Assembly (NCBI GenBank): GCA_030847615.1
Contig: JAUMIR010000014.1
Span: 14,732,501 to 14,796,500, forward strand
Length of the DNA: 64,000 nt
Direction of reading: 5' to 3'
From: Gambelia wislizenii
Taxonomy: Eukaryota; Chordata; Lepidosauria; Squamata; Crotaphytidae
Shown: positions 10,785 to 20,978 of the stretch, in pieces
Position numbering within the stretch: the first letter of the stretch is position 1
Layout of the letters: every line of letters begins with the position of its first letter
Made by a program: the position numbers and the translations under genes
The notes under the pieces: generated by a model
Databases searched by the model: none
What the model was told of the DNA's origin: nothing
The model's input: only the letters and a program-made list of their open reading frames with translations

Positions 10785-11196
10785 AGTCACCCACCACATC
10801 CGTGGGGGATACATCCCAGACTTACCATGAATACTTGAAACTGTGGGTAATAACAACCCCATAGAATCATGTTGGAGGACTTAAGAAATGCCTAGCGTGG
10901 CCACCTCTCTAGGCATCTCCAGCATGACTCTATAGTAAATTTTGGCAGAAGTTTCCATAGGGATGCACTGGAGGACCAAATGCCTAGAGAGGTTGCCTTT
11001 CTAGACAACTCCAATGAAACTCTATGGTAACTTTTGCTGGACGTTACAATAGAGTCATGCTGGAGGACCTAGAAATGCTTAGAGAGACCTTTTCTTTCTT
11101 TCTTTCTTTCTTTCTTTTTTTTTGGATGATGGATAATTGAAACCACAGGTATCGGTCCTGCGCATACAAGGGGCAACCTGTACTGTGGTTCCCCCC
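10785..11196. mobile_element. Tigger-like MITE with internal repeats
   Basis: The left end is TACAAGTCACCCACCACATCC then GTGGGGGATACATCCC; the right end is GATAATTGAAACCACAGGTATC then AGGGGCAACCTGTA. The terminal TA dinucleotides fit Tc1/mariner targets. The interior carries about three copies of a segment containing TGGAGGACC..ATGCCTAGAGAGG. A (CTTT)n tract at 11091-11119 has expanded inside. Confidence 0.6.
11091..11119. repeat. (CTTT)n microsatellite
   Basis: Six or so CTTT units followed by poly-T, inside the Tigger-like MITE. Confidence 0.9.
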
Positions 11197-11242
11197 CCCA
11201 AATGTCTGTCTGACAACAGAAGAGCTTAAATACCTTGAAGGA

Positions 11243-11425
11243 ACCAGTTCCCACCTGATCTTAGAAGCTAAGCAGGGTCAGTTGTTATTTGGATGGGAGA
11301 CTGCCAAGAAATCCCAGGTGCTGTAATGTATTATTTCAGAGGAAGGCAAGGGCAAACCACCTCTGAGTATTCCCTGCCCATGAAAACCCCATGAAATTCA
11401 TGGTATCACTATAAGTCAGCGGGTT
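11243..11425 (+). repeat. 5S-Sauria-type SINE
   Basis: The head is derived from the 3' half of 5S rRNA: ACCTGATCTTAGAAGCTAAG, CAGGGTCAGTTG..TTGGATGGGAGACTGCC and CCAGGTGCTGTAATG follow 5S order. A body with GGAAGGCAAGGGCAAACCACC and a BovB-like tail (CACTATAAGTCAGC) follows. The first half of 5S rRNA is missing, so this is a retroposed SINE and not a 5S gene. Confidence 0.8.
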
Positions 11426-11426
11426 T

Positions 11427-11702
11427 TATTTTTTTATTTAATTAGGTATTCATACCCCGCCCTTCAGCCACAAGGCTATCAGAGCAGCTTACAAATTGTT
11501 TTAAGCAATAGCAATTTACACATCTACACTGCATTAAGCAGTTTCCAATGTGTATTAGTTAATTGCCCCCACAAGCCGTGTACTCATTTTACTGACCTAC
11601 AAAAAGGTGGAAGGCTGAATGAACCTTGGAGCCCTCTGGGATAGAACTTGCAACGTTGTGGCTGCAGTACTGGCATTTAACCACTGCACCACTGGGTGGC
11701 TT
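11427..11702 (-). repeat. tRNA-derived SINE, minus strand (copy 2)
   Basis: Same family as 905-1196 and better preserved at the head. The minus strand starts AAGCCACCCAGTGGTGCAGT with the B-box-like GTTGCAAGTTCTATCC and ends in an AT-rich tail at 11427-11445. It directly abuts the 5S-Sauria SINE. Confidence 0.7.
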
Positions 11703-11869
11703 GGAAGTGCATACACATCCCAGGCCTTGTGGTGTTTGTATGCCTTTGTCTTCCACAGTGGCTTGGTTAGTAGACTAAGGTTCTGTGAGTGCTCCTGGCT
11801 TTTATTTTAATTTCATTTATATGGACACTGACATGACACAAGCAAACAATGAATGAGGCCAAATGCCTC

Positions 11870-12000
11870 TTGCTATCCAAGATGCCAAAGCATTGTAACT
11901 CCAACCCAACTATGAATTCCAGGATTCCATGGGGTAGAGCTATGGCAGTTGAAGTGCTATCAAACCGCTAAAATTGGGTAGTGTAAATACCCTTCGGATC
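11870..12000. mobile_element. MITE fragment
   Basis: CAAAGCATTGTAACTCCAACC, CCAGGATTCCATGGGGTAGAG and GAAGTGCTATCAAACCGCTA match one half of the squamate MITE seen complete near 53365-53610. Only the right half is visible. Confidence 0.45.
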
Positions 12001-12320
12001 TAGAGATGGATCAGAACGAGGTGGGAAAGTGTCAATAAAGAGGTGGGAGGTTATTCAAAGAAAAGTATCACACCAAGCTTAAACCCAGATGGAAATGGAT
12101 TTAGATGAGGAGCAGGCACCTTTGACAGATGCAGGGTGAAATATTTGTCCCCTACAACACCCACTGTGGGCCATGCCAGCCCCAGAAATGCACCTGAACC
12201 CTCTTGTTAGTCTAAACTAGAATAGAACCATTGGCTCAAAGGCATTTAACCATATGTCGATCAATCATTTAACAATGGACTAAAATAGATTTACTCTGGT
12301 TGGGACTAAATGATTTTAAG

Positions 12321-12616
12321 AAATCAAAAGTGGAAACTTAACTTATATTGTACAAAAGTGGATAAATTTGGTAAGATTAAGCTTGGAGAGTTAGGATAAC
12401 TTTACTTAATAACAGAAGTGTGAAGAAGCTAATATGAAAGAAATAACCAACAACTGACATACAAAAAGTTAATTAGTTGTTATATGAAATTTTAGATTGG
12501 GAAATTGTTATAATGTAGTGTTTTATGATTTGTTGTATTCTGTATTATGTTTTGTTTTATATTATGTTTTTGTAGTGTGTAATGAGTGTGATAAAAATCA
12601 AAAATCAAAAGTGGAA
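12321..12616 (+). mobile_element. L1 3'UTR insertion with 15-bp target duplication
   Basis: AAATCAAAAGTGGAA occurs at 12321-12335 and again at 12602-12616. The enclosed 266 bp is AT-rich, matches no ORF and ends in an A-rich tail (GTGATAAAAATC). It looks like the extreme 3' end of an L1, severely 5'-truncated. The duplication is read directly; the L1 assignment is an inference from tail and duplication length. Confidence 0.7.
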
Positions 12617-12741
12617 GTGACCGAACATCTATTTCTAGGTTAGGAATGTTTTGATCTTTTTTCATTTGAGAAGCCCTTAAAAATCACAGAGGACCCCAAC
12701 ATCTGTTTTTATGTATTTATTTTAAGCAGGCGTAGTCTTGG

Positions 12742-12905
12742 GTAGAGAGCCAGCATGATGCAGTAAGTTGAGCACTGGACTACAACTCTGGAGACCAGGG
12801 TTTAAATCCCTGCTCAGCCATGGAATCCCACTGAGCAACCTTGGGCAAGTCACACTCTCTCAGCTTCAAAGGAAGGCAAAGGAAGGCCTCCTCTGAACAA
12901 ATCTT
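12742..12905 (+). repeat. Sauria-type tRNA SINE, left part
   Basis: Head with GAGCCAGCATGATGCAGTAAG and a GGGTTTAAATCCC B box, then the body to CTCTGAACAAATCTT. The SINE stops abruptly at 12902-12905 and resumes at 18408 (TCTTGCCAAGAAAACCCC), so a later insertion split it. TCTTG is present on both sides and may be the target duplication. Confidence 0.8.
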
Positions 12906-13004
12906 GTTTGCTTGTTTGTTTGTTTTGTATGGCACCTTTCTCCCAAAGTGGGACCCAAGGCAACCTCCAGAGACAGTCAATTTAAAAAGTTCACAATAAA
13001 ATTT
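12906..13004. repeat. Unclassified repeat split by L1-A (left part)
   Basis: TATGGCACCTTTCTCCCAAAG, GGGACCCAAGGCAACC and CACAATAAAATTT belong to a common squamate repeat; a relative is at 31885-32115 (ATCCCACATTTTTCTCAGCC, TTCAAGGCAGCTTACA). It continues after L1-A at 18392 (TAAAAACAATTAAACTG). It sits inside the Sauria SINE and contains L1-A. Confidence 0.55.
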
Positions 13005-14116
13005 GGACTTCTGGTTGACAATGGCGGCGCAACCGATCTTCCACTGAAAGCTCCGGTGGAAGCTCAGCCACGTGGGGATCTTAAACCCCATGTAAGATTG
13101 GTAAGATCAGGGGGTTTAAAACTCTCCCCCAGGCAAGGGGGAGTCAGAGGGGCTCACAGAGGTCTGTTTCCTGCCAGTCTGCACCCTAGAAGAGCGGGCA
13201 CCGAACGGTGGATCGCAGGGGTGACAGAGAGCAGAGGAGACCGGAGCACACCACAGCCTCGTGTGGTAGCCGGGGAATCCGGCATAAGCACTGCCGTCAA
13301 TTTTAGAACTTTTTTTTGAAATCAGAATACAACTACTGGACTACTGAAACTAGCGCCAAGTGGATATAACCTTGCGATGAATTACTTTTGCCTCAGCTTT
13401 CCAGAATATGGTATTGCACAAGGACTGTGAGTACAATGAAGTTTAAACTTTAAATGTAGTGGAAAGTTATGGTTTGTGGATAACTTGAGGACCTAAATGC
13501 GGAAGGAATGAAGTCTGACTGAATATTAGAGCTTATATTGGATTTTTATCAGCAACATTAACAACTAATAATTGAGACGCAGAGAATAAAATGGCGACGG
13601 AGCTTCCCTGGGGACAGGAGGAGGAGGACTGAGACTGTGAAAAAGTGAAGAAGCATTTTTACTAGTGGGACTATTTGATTGAGGAGGACTGCACCAGACA
13701 GTGAAACTTGCTGGTCTTAATTTTATTTTGTGCCTTTTGTGTCCTCTAATGTGTTTAATGTGTTGATGTGGATGAGGATGCGGATTTAGACTGGCAGCCA
13801 CAGGGGGATTGACTGGTGGTGGAGGACAGCCGTGGATCCCTCCTCATTCCTCCTTCCCGACTTGGAGTGACGGGACAAGTGGAGAGGCAAATATCATCAA
13901 CCGGCCCGAGAGAGAAGACGAAAGAAGAGTGAAAGGAAGGGGCAAAAGAGACTGAGATAGATGGACACATATACAGAGAAAGGCAGAGATTGATTGAAAT
14001 CGGACTGACAGCAGTGCGGAGACGGAGGGAGACGGAGGGAAACCGAACGACGAGGACAGAGAGAGACACGAAAGGCGGAGAGAGACGGAGTGGCAGAGAA
14101 CAGAGGACGTGGACAA
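13005..14116 (+). promoter_or_regulatory. L1-A 5'UTR (putative internal promoter region)
   Basis: It begins exactly after the target duplication. The end of the region is purine-rich with repeated GAGACGGAGG words (14020-14100), comparable in character to the repeats ahead of ORF1 in L1-C. L1 5'UTRs carry an internal pol II promoter; that function is inferred from the family. Confidence 0.6.
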
Positions 14117-17100
14117 CGGAGTTCTATCAGGAACTCATGTTAAAAATACTGGATTACAATCATGAACGGATAACCATCTGTGGAGATTGGAATGGAGTTA
14201 TTTCACCCAAAAAGGATAGGAAATCAACAAGGAAGATTAAAAATCTACAAGGGAAACTACCCAAAACATTTGAGGAGATGAGGGAAAATCTCACTTTAAT
14301 AGATGCATGGAGGCATAAATATGGTGATGCAAAAGAGTATACTTTTTATTCTCCCCGGCACAACTCCTTCTCCAGGTTAGATTTTTTCATGTTATCAAAT
14401 ACTATGGGTAACACAATTCAAAGAATGGAAGTCCTCCCGAGGATCTGGTCAGATCACAACCCAGTACTACTAGAGTTAAAGGAATATAAAGCAGAACCTA
14501 ATTGGCGATTGAATGAATACTTGCTTCAGAAAGATGAAATTATCCAGAGAGCTAAACAAACATTGGAATGGTATTTTTTAGAGAACTCAACGGAAGGAAT
14601 GAGTGCGAGTACAATCTGGGAGGCCTCAAAGGCAGTTATGCGGGGTTTCTTCATTCAACAAAGTAGAGAAATAAGAAAAAGGAAATCTGAAAGACTATCA
14701 AAACTCAATGAGGAAATAAGAAGAAAGGAAAAGGAATTGGAAGAAAACCCCAACAAAAAAGAAGTGAAGGTAGAGATACGAATACTCCAAAGTCAAATAT
14801 CAACGGAAATGGTGGAGGAAATACAAAGGAAATTGAAATTCACGAAACAAGCCTACTTTGAGCATTCAAATAAATCGGGAAGATGGTTAGCTCTTAGGCT
14901 TAGGAAGATGAGGGAAAGAAATGTTATTGCTAAGGTTAGACTAAATGGACAGATATATACAGAGCAAAAGAAAATTAAAGATACCTTTAGAAACTTTTTT
15001 GAAGGGCTATATAAAGAGAAAGAAATAGCGGAGGAAGAAACTTCAGAACTGTTTGAGAAATTGAATTGGAAGAAGTTCACAGATGAACAAAGAGCCGGAT
15101 TAAACCAACCTATTTCAATGATGGAAATAACGGAAGCAATAAGGAATTTGAAACCAAATAAAGCCCCAGGGCCGGATGGACTCTCAGCGAAATATTACCA
15201 GGTGTTGGAGGATCAATTAGCGCTACCGCTTAAGAAAACATTAAATGAAATAACAAAAGAAGTGTCCCCAAACTTATGGAAGGTAGCAAATATTACACTC
15301 ATACATAAAGAAAACCGAGATCCATCTGAACCTAAGAATTACAGACCGATTTCATTATTGAACGTTGACTACAAAATATTCACTTCGATATTAGCAAATA
15401 GACTGAAAAGGATACTCTCAGGTTGGGTACATCAAGATCAAAGGGGATTTCTCCCAGGGAGGTATCTGAAAGATAACGTACGGCTCGTTTTGAATATGAT
15501 AGAATATTATGAGAAACACAATGATAAAAAACTCGCCCTAATCTTTCTTGATTTGGAAAAGGCCTTCGACAGTGTCAAGTGGCAAACCATGTTTAAAATT
15601 TTAGAAGAAATAGATGTAGGGGAGAGATTTATGAATTGGATGAAAATTATCTATAAGAATCAATCGGCAAAAATAATAATTAATTGAGAATGTACAGAGG
15701 CTCTGCAGATACAGAAGGGGACGGCAAGGATGCCCTTTATCCCCACTTATATTTCTGATGATAATTGAGGGATTATGTAGAAGGATAAGAGAAGAAACAA
15801 AAATAAATGGAGTCAAAATTGGAAAGTTCAACTATAAAGTAAGAGCGTACGCTGATGATTTGGTGATAACTCTTGGAGACACCTTAGAAGAGATAAATGT
15901 GGTTATTGAGGTTTTGAAGGAATTTGAAGCTATATCTGGATTAAAAGTTAATAATGATAAAACAGTAATCATTACAAAAAATATGATGGAGAAGGAAAAA
16001 AAAGAGTTGGAAGAAAAATCAGAATTTCAAATAGTTAAAAAAGCAAAATATTTGGGTATTAACATAACAAATAAAAATTCGGATCTCTTCCAAAATAATT
16101 ATAAGAAAATATGGGAGGCAATAAGTAAAGATTTGAAGAACTGGCAAAATCTGAGACTTTCTTTCTTAGGCCATATATCGGCAATAAAAATGATTACTTT
16201 GCCTAAACTCTTATTTTTATTTCAAATGCTCCTGATTATTCGCAACGAGGTAGACTTGAAAAAATGGCGAGGCATATCGAAATTCATTTGGATGGGAAGG
16301 AAACCACGAGTTAAAATGAAAACTCTCCAGGATGTGAAGGAACGTGGAGGTCTTGGGGTACCCAATTTGAGACTTTATTACGAAGCAAGCTGTCTGACTC
16401 GGATAAAGGAGTGGACTACTTTGGAAGATGAAAGGCTGCTGAAAATTGAGGGAGAAGGGAATAGGTTCGGATTCCATGCTTATCTTTTTTACGGTAAAGA
16501 TAAAATCAATAATGATTTTAATAATCATTTTATTAGAGGTACATTATTAAGAGTTTGGAAAAAATACAAAGTTAGACTGTGTCCAAATATACCGACATGG
16601 GCATCCCCTCATGAAGCTTTTTTTAGTAGAGAAGGCATCCCATCGAAAAAGTGGATTACATATGGAGAGGTGATAGTAAGAAAGGATAGTCGACATTGTA
16701 TAAAAACACAGGAGGAACTGGGAGCAGATGGAATTGAATGCCACTGGTACTTATATAGACAGATAAAAGAAAGATATAATATGGATAAGAAATTGGAGGG
16801 TATTGAAATGAATAAATCGACATGGGACAAAATTATCCAATTAGGAAATAAAAACATGATTACAAGACTGTACAAAATTTTACTGGAATGGGAGACAGAA
16901 GACAATACCATCAAAGAGGCAATGATAAAATGGGCCCAAAATATAGGTCACCAAATTGAGTTAAGACAGTGGGAAAAAATGTGGACGGATAGGATGAAAT
17001 ATACCTTAAGTCAAAATGTCAGGGAAAACAACTATAAGATGTACCTGAGGTGGCATCATTCCCCCTACAGACTATCAAAAATGTATAAGAGTATTAAAAG

Positions 17101-17521
17101 CAAATGTTGGAAGTGCGATCATGAAGCTGGCACTTTCTATCACCTCTGGTGGCCTTGTGATGAAGCCGGGAACTACTGGAAAAGAATACAAAAAATAATA
17201 AGAGAAATACTAAACATCAATATCCCCCTCAAACCAGAATTTTATCTTTTAGGGATGATGAATGGAGTTATAGAAAGAGAGCATGGTAAAATGCTATTTT
17301 ATATGTTGACGGCTGCTCGAATTGAATACGCAAGACTGTGGAAGTCTAAACAAACGCCAACTATTGAAGACTGGATAGTGAAAATACAAGAAATGGTACA
17401 ATCAGATAGATTAACGGTGTTGTTGAAGGGCAAATCCCCAGGTAAACATTATGACGACTGGAAAGCCTTCTCCAATTTTCTAAAGGATAAATGGGGAGAT
17501 CTGGCAGCAATTAATGTATAA
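13990..17521 (+). pseudogene. L1-A ORF2 (endonuclease remnant, RT, Cys motif), broken
   Basis: L1 ORF2p nicks target DNA and reverse transcribes L1 RNA. Here the frame runs from an in-frame ATG in the 5'UTR (13990) straight into the endonuclease at about 14117 (FYQEL..ICGDWNGV). About 116 N-terminal endonuclease residues are missing compared with L1-D, including the conserved early Asn and Glu. SDHNPVLLEL, KAPGPDGLS, YRPISLLNVDYKIF, RGFLPGRYLK and FLDLEKAFDS follow. TGA at 15685 and a frameshift near 15720 break the palm just before the GTRQGCPLSP-type block. The rest is open from 15758: YADD is at 15850, and a C-x2-C...H...C motif (CWKCDHEAGTFYHLWWPC) is near 17105. Confidence 0.88.
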
Positions 17522-18370
17522 CTAAAATCCAATCTATATTTTCTCTATATTTCTTTGCAATAAGGGAGGGGAGAAAAAAGGAGCAATGGAGAGAGACTAA
17601 GCGGAATAAACAGAATTTATTATTATCTACCAGTAAGCAATGGTAGTAGATAAAAACAATAATATGTGGGATAACACCAATGCCACCTATCTCCCAGAAG
17701 TCTTGGTATAGCATATAATGTAACAGATTTAAAGTAGTATGAATATGTGCAACACAGAAGGGAAATCATACAGATTTAGTAAAGGTAGCAGTTAATCTTA
17801 AGAGATAAGGAGGAATGGGGAAATTTTAGAAAGACGGAACTGGTTTTGGTTAGGAAGTCGTCCTTTTTTTTCTCTTTAGGGGGGAAGGGAGGGAAGGGAG
17901 GGGTTCCCTCTTTATGGGGGGAAGGGAGGGGTTTCTTCTCTTTTAGGGAGGAGGGTGGGAGTTTCTGGCTTTTTTTTGTTTCCTGTCTCTGCTTCGATTT
18001 GGTTTTTATTATTATTATTATTATTTCTTTTTTTCTTACTTCTTTTTCTTTCTTTTTTTAATTATCGTTAATGGTACAATAATAACAGAAAAGAATGGCG
18101 CAAGCCAACAGGGTATACAAAAAGGGCGAGGTGCGCACACACACATAAACACACACACATATATACATACATATATATATATATATATATACGCATATAT
18201 ATACACTTCTGACAAAAGTATAATATAATTCAACTCGTGTTTAAAAGGATAAATACTTGTCGTATTAACTTTATTGAGCTGAAGATAATTATTGTCACTG
18301 AACCCATGATATAGGACTTATGTTTCTAGTTAAATTACTATGAGTTGTTTAATAAAATTTCTTTGTGGAG
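17522..18370 (+). other. L1-A 3'UTR
   Basis: Non-coding 3' region with a G-rich/T-rich run at 17865-18060, an (ATT)n tract at 18007-18027 and a CA/TA microsatellite at 18136-18205. It ends just after AATAAAATTTC near 18353. G-rich polypurine tracts are a known feature of mammalian L1 3'UTRs; whether this one plays the same role is unknown. Confidence 0.6.
18136..18205. repeat. (CA)n/(TA)n compound microsatellite
   Basis: ACACACAC followed by ATATATAC and a pure (TA)n run in the L1-A 3'UTR. Confidence 0.9.
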
Positions 18371-18391
18371 AAAAAGTTCACAATAAAATTT

Positions 18392-18480
18392 AAAAACAAT
18401 TAAACTGTCTTGCCAAGAAAACCCCATGATAGGGTCACCTTAGAGTCACCATAAGTCAGAAATGACTAGAAGGCACACAC
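18392..18480 (+). repeat. Resumed host repeats: unclassified repeat end and Sauria SINE tail
   Basis: 18392-18407 completes the repeat begun at 12906, and 18408-18480 completes the Sauria SINE begun at 12742 (CCCCATGATAGGGTCACC, CACCATAAGTCAGAAATG, AGAAGGCACACAC). Confidence 0.75.
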
Positions 18481-18537
18481 AAAAACTATGTGTGACTGAT
18501 GCGTCCCTTCCTCATGCATAAAGGTTCAAAGCTGTGT

Positions 18538-19432
18538 TGTCAGGATCGGTCCCAGATGTGACCTTCTCCTGCCAAGTTCAATTCTGTTGTGTTGCTTTGT
18601 GGCTAATAGTGTTTGCATTCCTTTGTACTTGCTAATGAGTTTGTAGTATAACTGGGAGAAGGGAGGATATGCTCTATGTCTGTACCTACAGTAGCACCCC
18701 AGCATCCACGGGGGATTGGTTCCAGGGGTGCCCGTGGATGGCGAATTCTGTAGATAATAGTGAATGCCATGCTGAGAGGCCATCATGGGGGAAAGGGGGA
18801 TGAGTTCACTCCTCCACCCTCTTCCCAATTCGCCCCTACCATGGCCCCGGTGAAGAGGTGATCATGGGGGCAAAGGGTAAAGGGGACGAGACTAGTTCAC
18901 TTCTCTGCCTCCTTCCCCCTTCGCCCCTGCCATGACCCTGCCATGGCAGCGATCACGGAGGCAAAGTGGGAAGGGGAGGAGGCCAGATCGCTCCTTCCCC
19001 CCTCCCTTCATCTGCACAATCACCACTGCAGTGATGGGACCCTCCCAAGGGAAGGGACGGGGGAGGTAAGATCCCTCCTCCCCTCTCCCTTCACCCCCAC
19101 CATCACCAACCATGGATAATTGAATCCATGGTTGGTGAATCAGCAGATATGGGGGTGCTACTGTATTTGATTAAAATTTGCACCTGGTCTGTGCTCTGAG
19201 AAAAATGGGATGTGTCTACTGCCGGTGGGAACTGGGAGTGGGGGGTGATGGCTAACCAGTGACTGTATAGCTCTCCAGATTTTGTAGATTGTAAATACTT
19301 TTTAATTTAAATGCTTTGTAGATAGGTTTCATTCTGAGCAATGATACTGTAGGGATAGCTCTTTGTATTACTCTGCTAAATAAAGTTTTCTGCTTTTAAT
19401 TCTGAAACTGCTGATCACTGAGTCTGGCACAG
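18538..19432 (+). repeat. Possible solo LTR carrying a Tigger-like MITE
   Basis: The outer sequence starts TGTCAGGATCGG and ends ..CTGGCACA, with TAAATAAAGTTTTCTGC near 19378 that would fit a polyadenylation signal. No matching target duplication was found and no internal region follows, since L1-B begins at about 19436. Assignment as an LTR rests on the TG..CA ends and the signal only. Confidence 0.35.
18689..19163. mobile_element. Tigger-like MITE with GC-rich interior (475 bp)
   Basis: The termini are CAGTAGCACCCC at 18689 and GGGGTGCTACTG at 19163, both flanked by TA, the standard Tc1/mariner target. Inner termini read CATCCACGGGGGATTGG and GATAATTGAATCCATGG. The interior is imperfectly repeated GC-rich sequence (TCGCCCCTRCCATG.. 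about every 60-90 bp). No transposase is encoded. Confidence 0.75.
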
Positions 19433-20527
19433 GTATACCAGCATCATGGCGAAATGCTAACATACTCCTAATACCAAAAGAAAATAGAGACGCAGAAATG
19501 ATAAAAAAACTACAGGCCCATCTCTTTGCTTAACTCCGACTACAAGATCTTTACAACAATCATGAGTATAAGACTAAGGAGAATATTGGTTGACTGGATT
19601 GATAAAGACCAAACAGGTTTCCTTCCGAAGAGATATTTAAGATCAAACATAAGGAAGATTTTGGATTTGCTGGAATCCTTTGAGAAACATCCAGGAAAAA
19701 AATTCACCCTGATAGCTTTAGACGCTGAAAAGGCTTTGGATAGTGTAAATTGGAATTTCATGTTGGAACTTTTGAAGCATATGGGGATAGGAGAAAGGTA
19801 TATAAATGGCATTAGGGCCATTTATACAGAACAATTGGCGCAGATTGTAGTTAACGGACAAAAGACTAATGTTATAAGCCTGGAGAAGGGGGTTAGACAA
19901 GGCTGCCCCCTCTCCCCATTACTTTTCATAGCAGTCTTTGAAATATTATGTGCTAAACTAAGATCGAATAAGGAGATCCAAGGGGTGAAGATTAAAAATC
20001 AAGTTTACAAAACATGTGCTTACGCGGACGACTTAGCAATTTGTCTAGTAGATCCACTGAAAGTTATTCCGGCGTTGCACAAAACCCTGAAAGAATTCGC
20101 GGAACTTACAGGGATTAATATTAATAAAGACAAAACTGTGATATTAACAAAAAATTTGGACAAGGGAGAAGAGATGAGACTAGAAACTTTGTCAGGCTAC
20201 AAAGTAGAGAGAAAGATAAGATACTTGGGCTTTAATATCACTAAGAAAAACATGGATCTTGTGGATAACAACTATAAATTGAAATGGCGGGAAATTAAGA
20301 AAGACCTTGAGAGCTGGAAATATTTAAACTTGTCCTTTCTTGGGAGAATTGAGGCAGTTAAGATGATGATACTCCCTAAAATGATATATTTGTTCCAAAA
20401 CTTATCAATACAGTTGTCCCTCCACATTCGCGAACTTGACATTCGCGGTTTCGGGTATTCGCGTTTTTGGGAGGGCCCCCCCGGGCCCCCCCAAAACCGC
20501 GACACGGGGCCTCCAGAGGCCCCGTGA

Positions 20528-20978
20528 AAGACCTGGGGAGGGGTGGGGAGGCCTTCGCGGGACGCCCGGAGGCCCTCCGGAGGCCCCGCGAAGGCCTGGG
20601 GAGGGGTGCGAAGGCCTTCGCGGGACCCCCGGAGGCCCTCCGGAGGCCCCGCGAAGGCCTGGGGAGGGGTGGGGAGGCCTTCGCGGGACCCCCGGAGGCC
20701 CTCCGGAGGCCCCGCGAAGGCCTGGGGAGCGGTGCGAAGGCCTTCGCGGGACCCCCGGAGGCCCTCCGGAGGCCCCGCGAAGGCCTGGGGAGGGGTGGGG
20801 AGGCCTTCGCGGGACCCCCGGAGGCCCTCCGGAGGCCCCGCGAAGGCCTGGGGAGCAGTGCGGAGGCCTTCGTGGGACCCCCGGAGGCCCTCCGGAGGCC
20901 TCGCGAAGGCCTGGGGAGGGGTGGGGAGGCCTTCGCGGGACCCCCGGAGGCCCTCCGGAGGCCCCGCGAAGGCCTGGG
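20528..20978. repeat. 63-bp GC-rich tandem array (about 7 units)
   Basis: Each unit reads GGCCTGGGGAGGGGTG then GGCCTTCGCGGGACCCCCGG, AGGCCCTCCGGAGG and CCCCGCGAA. GGCCTTCGCGGG and CCCGCGAAGGCC are reverse complements within the unit, so each can fold back. Because 63 is divisible by 3, all three forward frames stay open and give spurious Gly/Pro/Arg-rich ORFs. Confidence 0.9.

Larger units (their letters stand above)
13005..18370 (+). mobile_element. L1-A LINE, internally deleted, 21-bp target duplication
   Basis: A perfect 21-bp direct repeat (starting AAAAAGTTCACA) lies at 12984-13004 and 18371-18391, which fixes both ends. The element is 5.37 kb: a 5'UTR starting GGACTTCTGGTTGACAATGG, then ORF2 without ORF1 and without the first part of the endonuclease, then an 850-bp 3'UTR. 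The 3' end reads TTTAATAAAATTTC..GTGGAG with no poly(A) before the duplication. The full 5' end argues that the internal deletion was present in the copied RNA or arose later by recombination. Confidence 0.9.

Noticed and set aside
11243..11345. 5S rRNA gene
   Set aside because: Only the 3' half of 5S is present and it continues into a SINE body and BovB-like tail.
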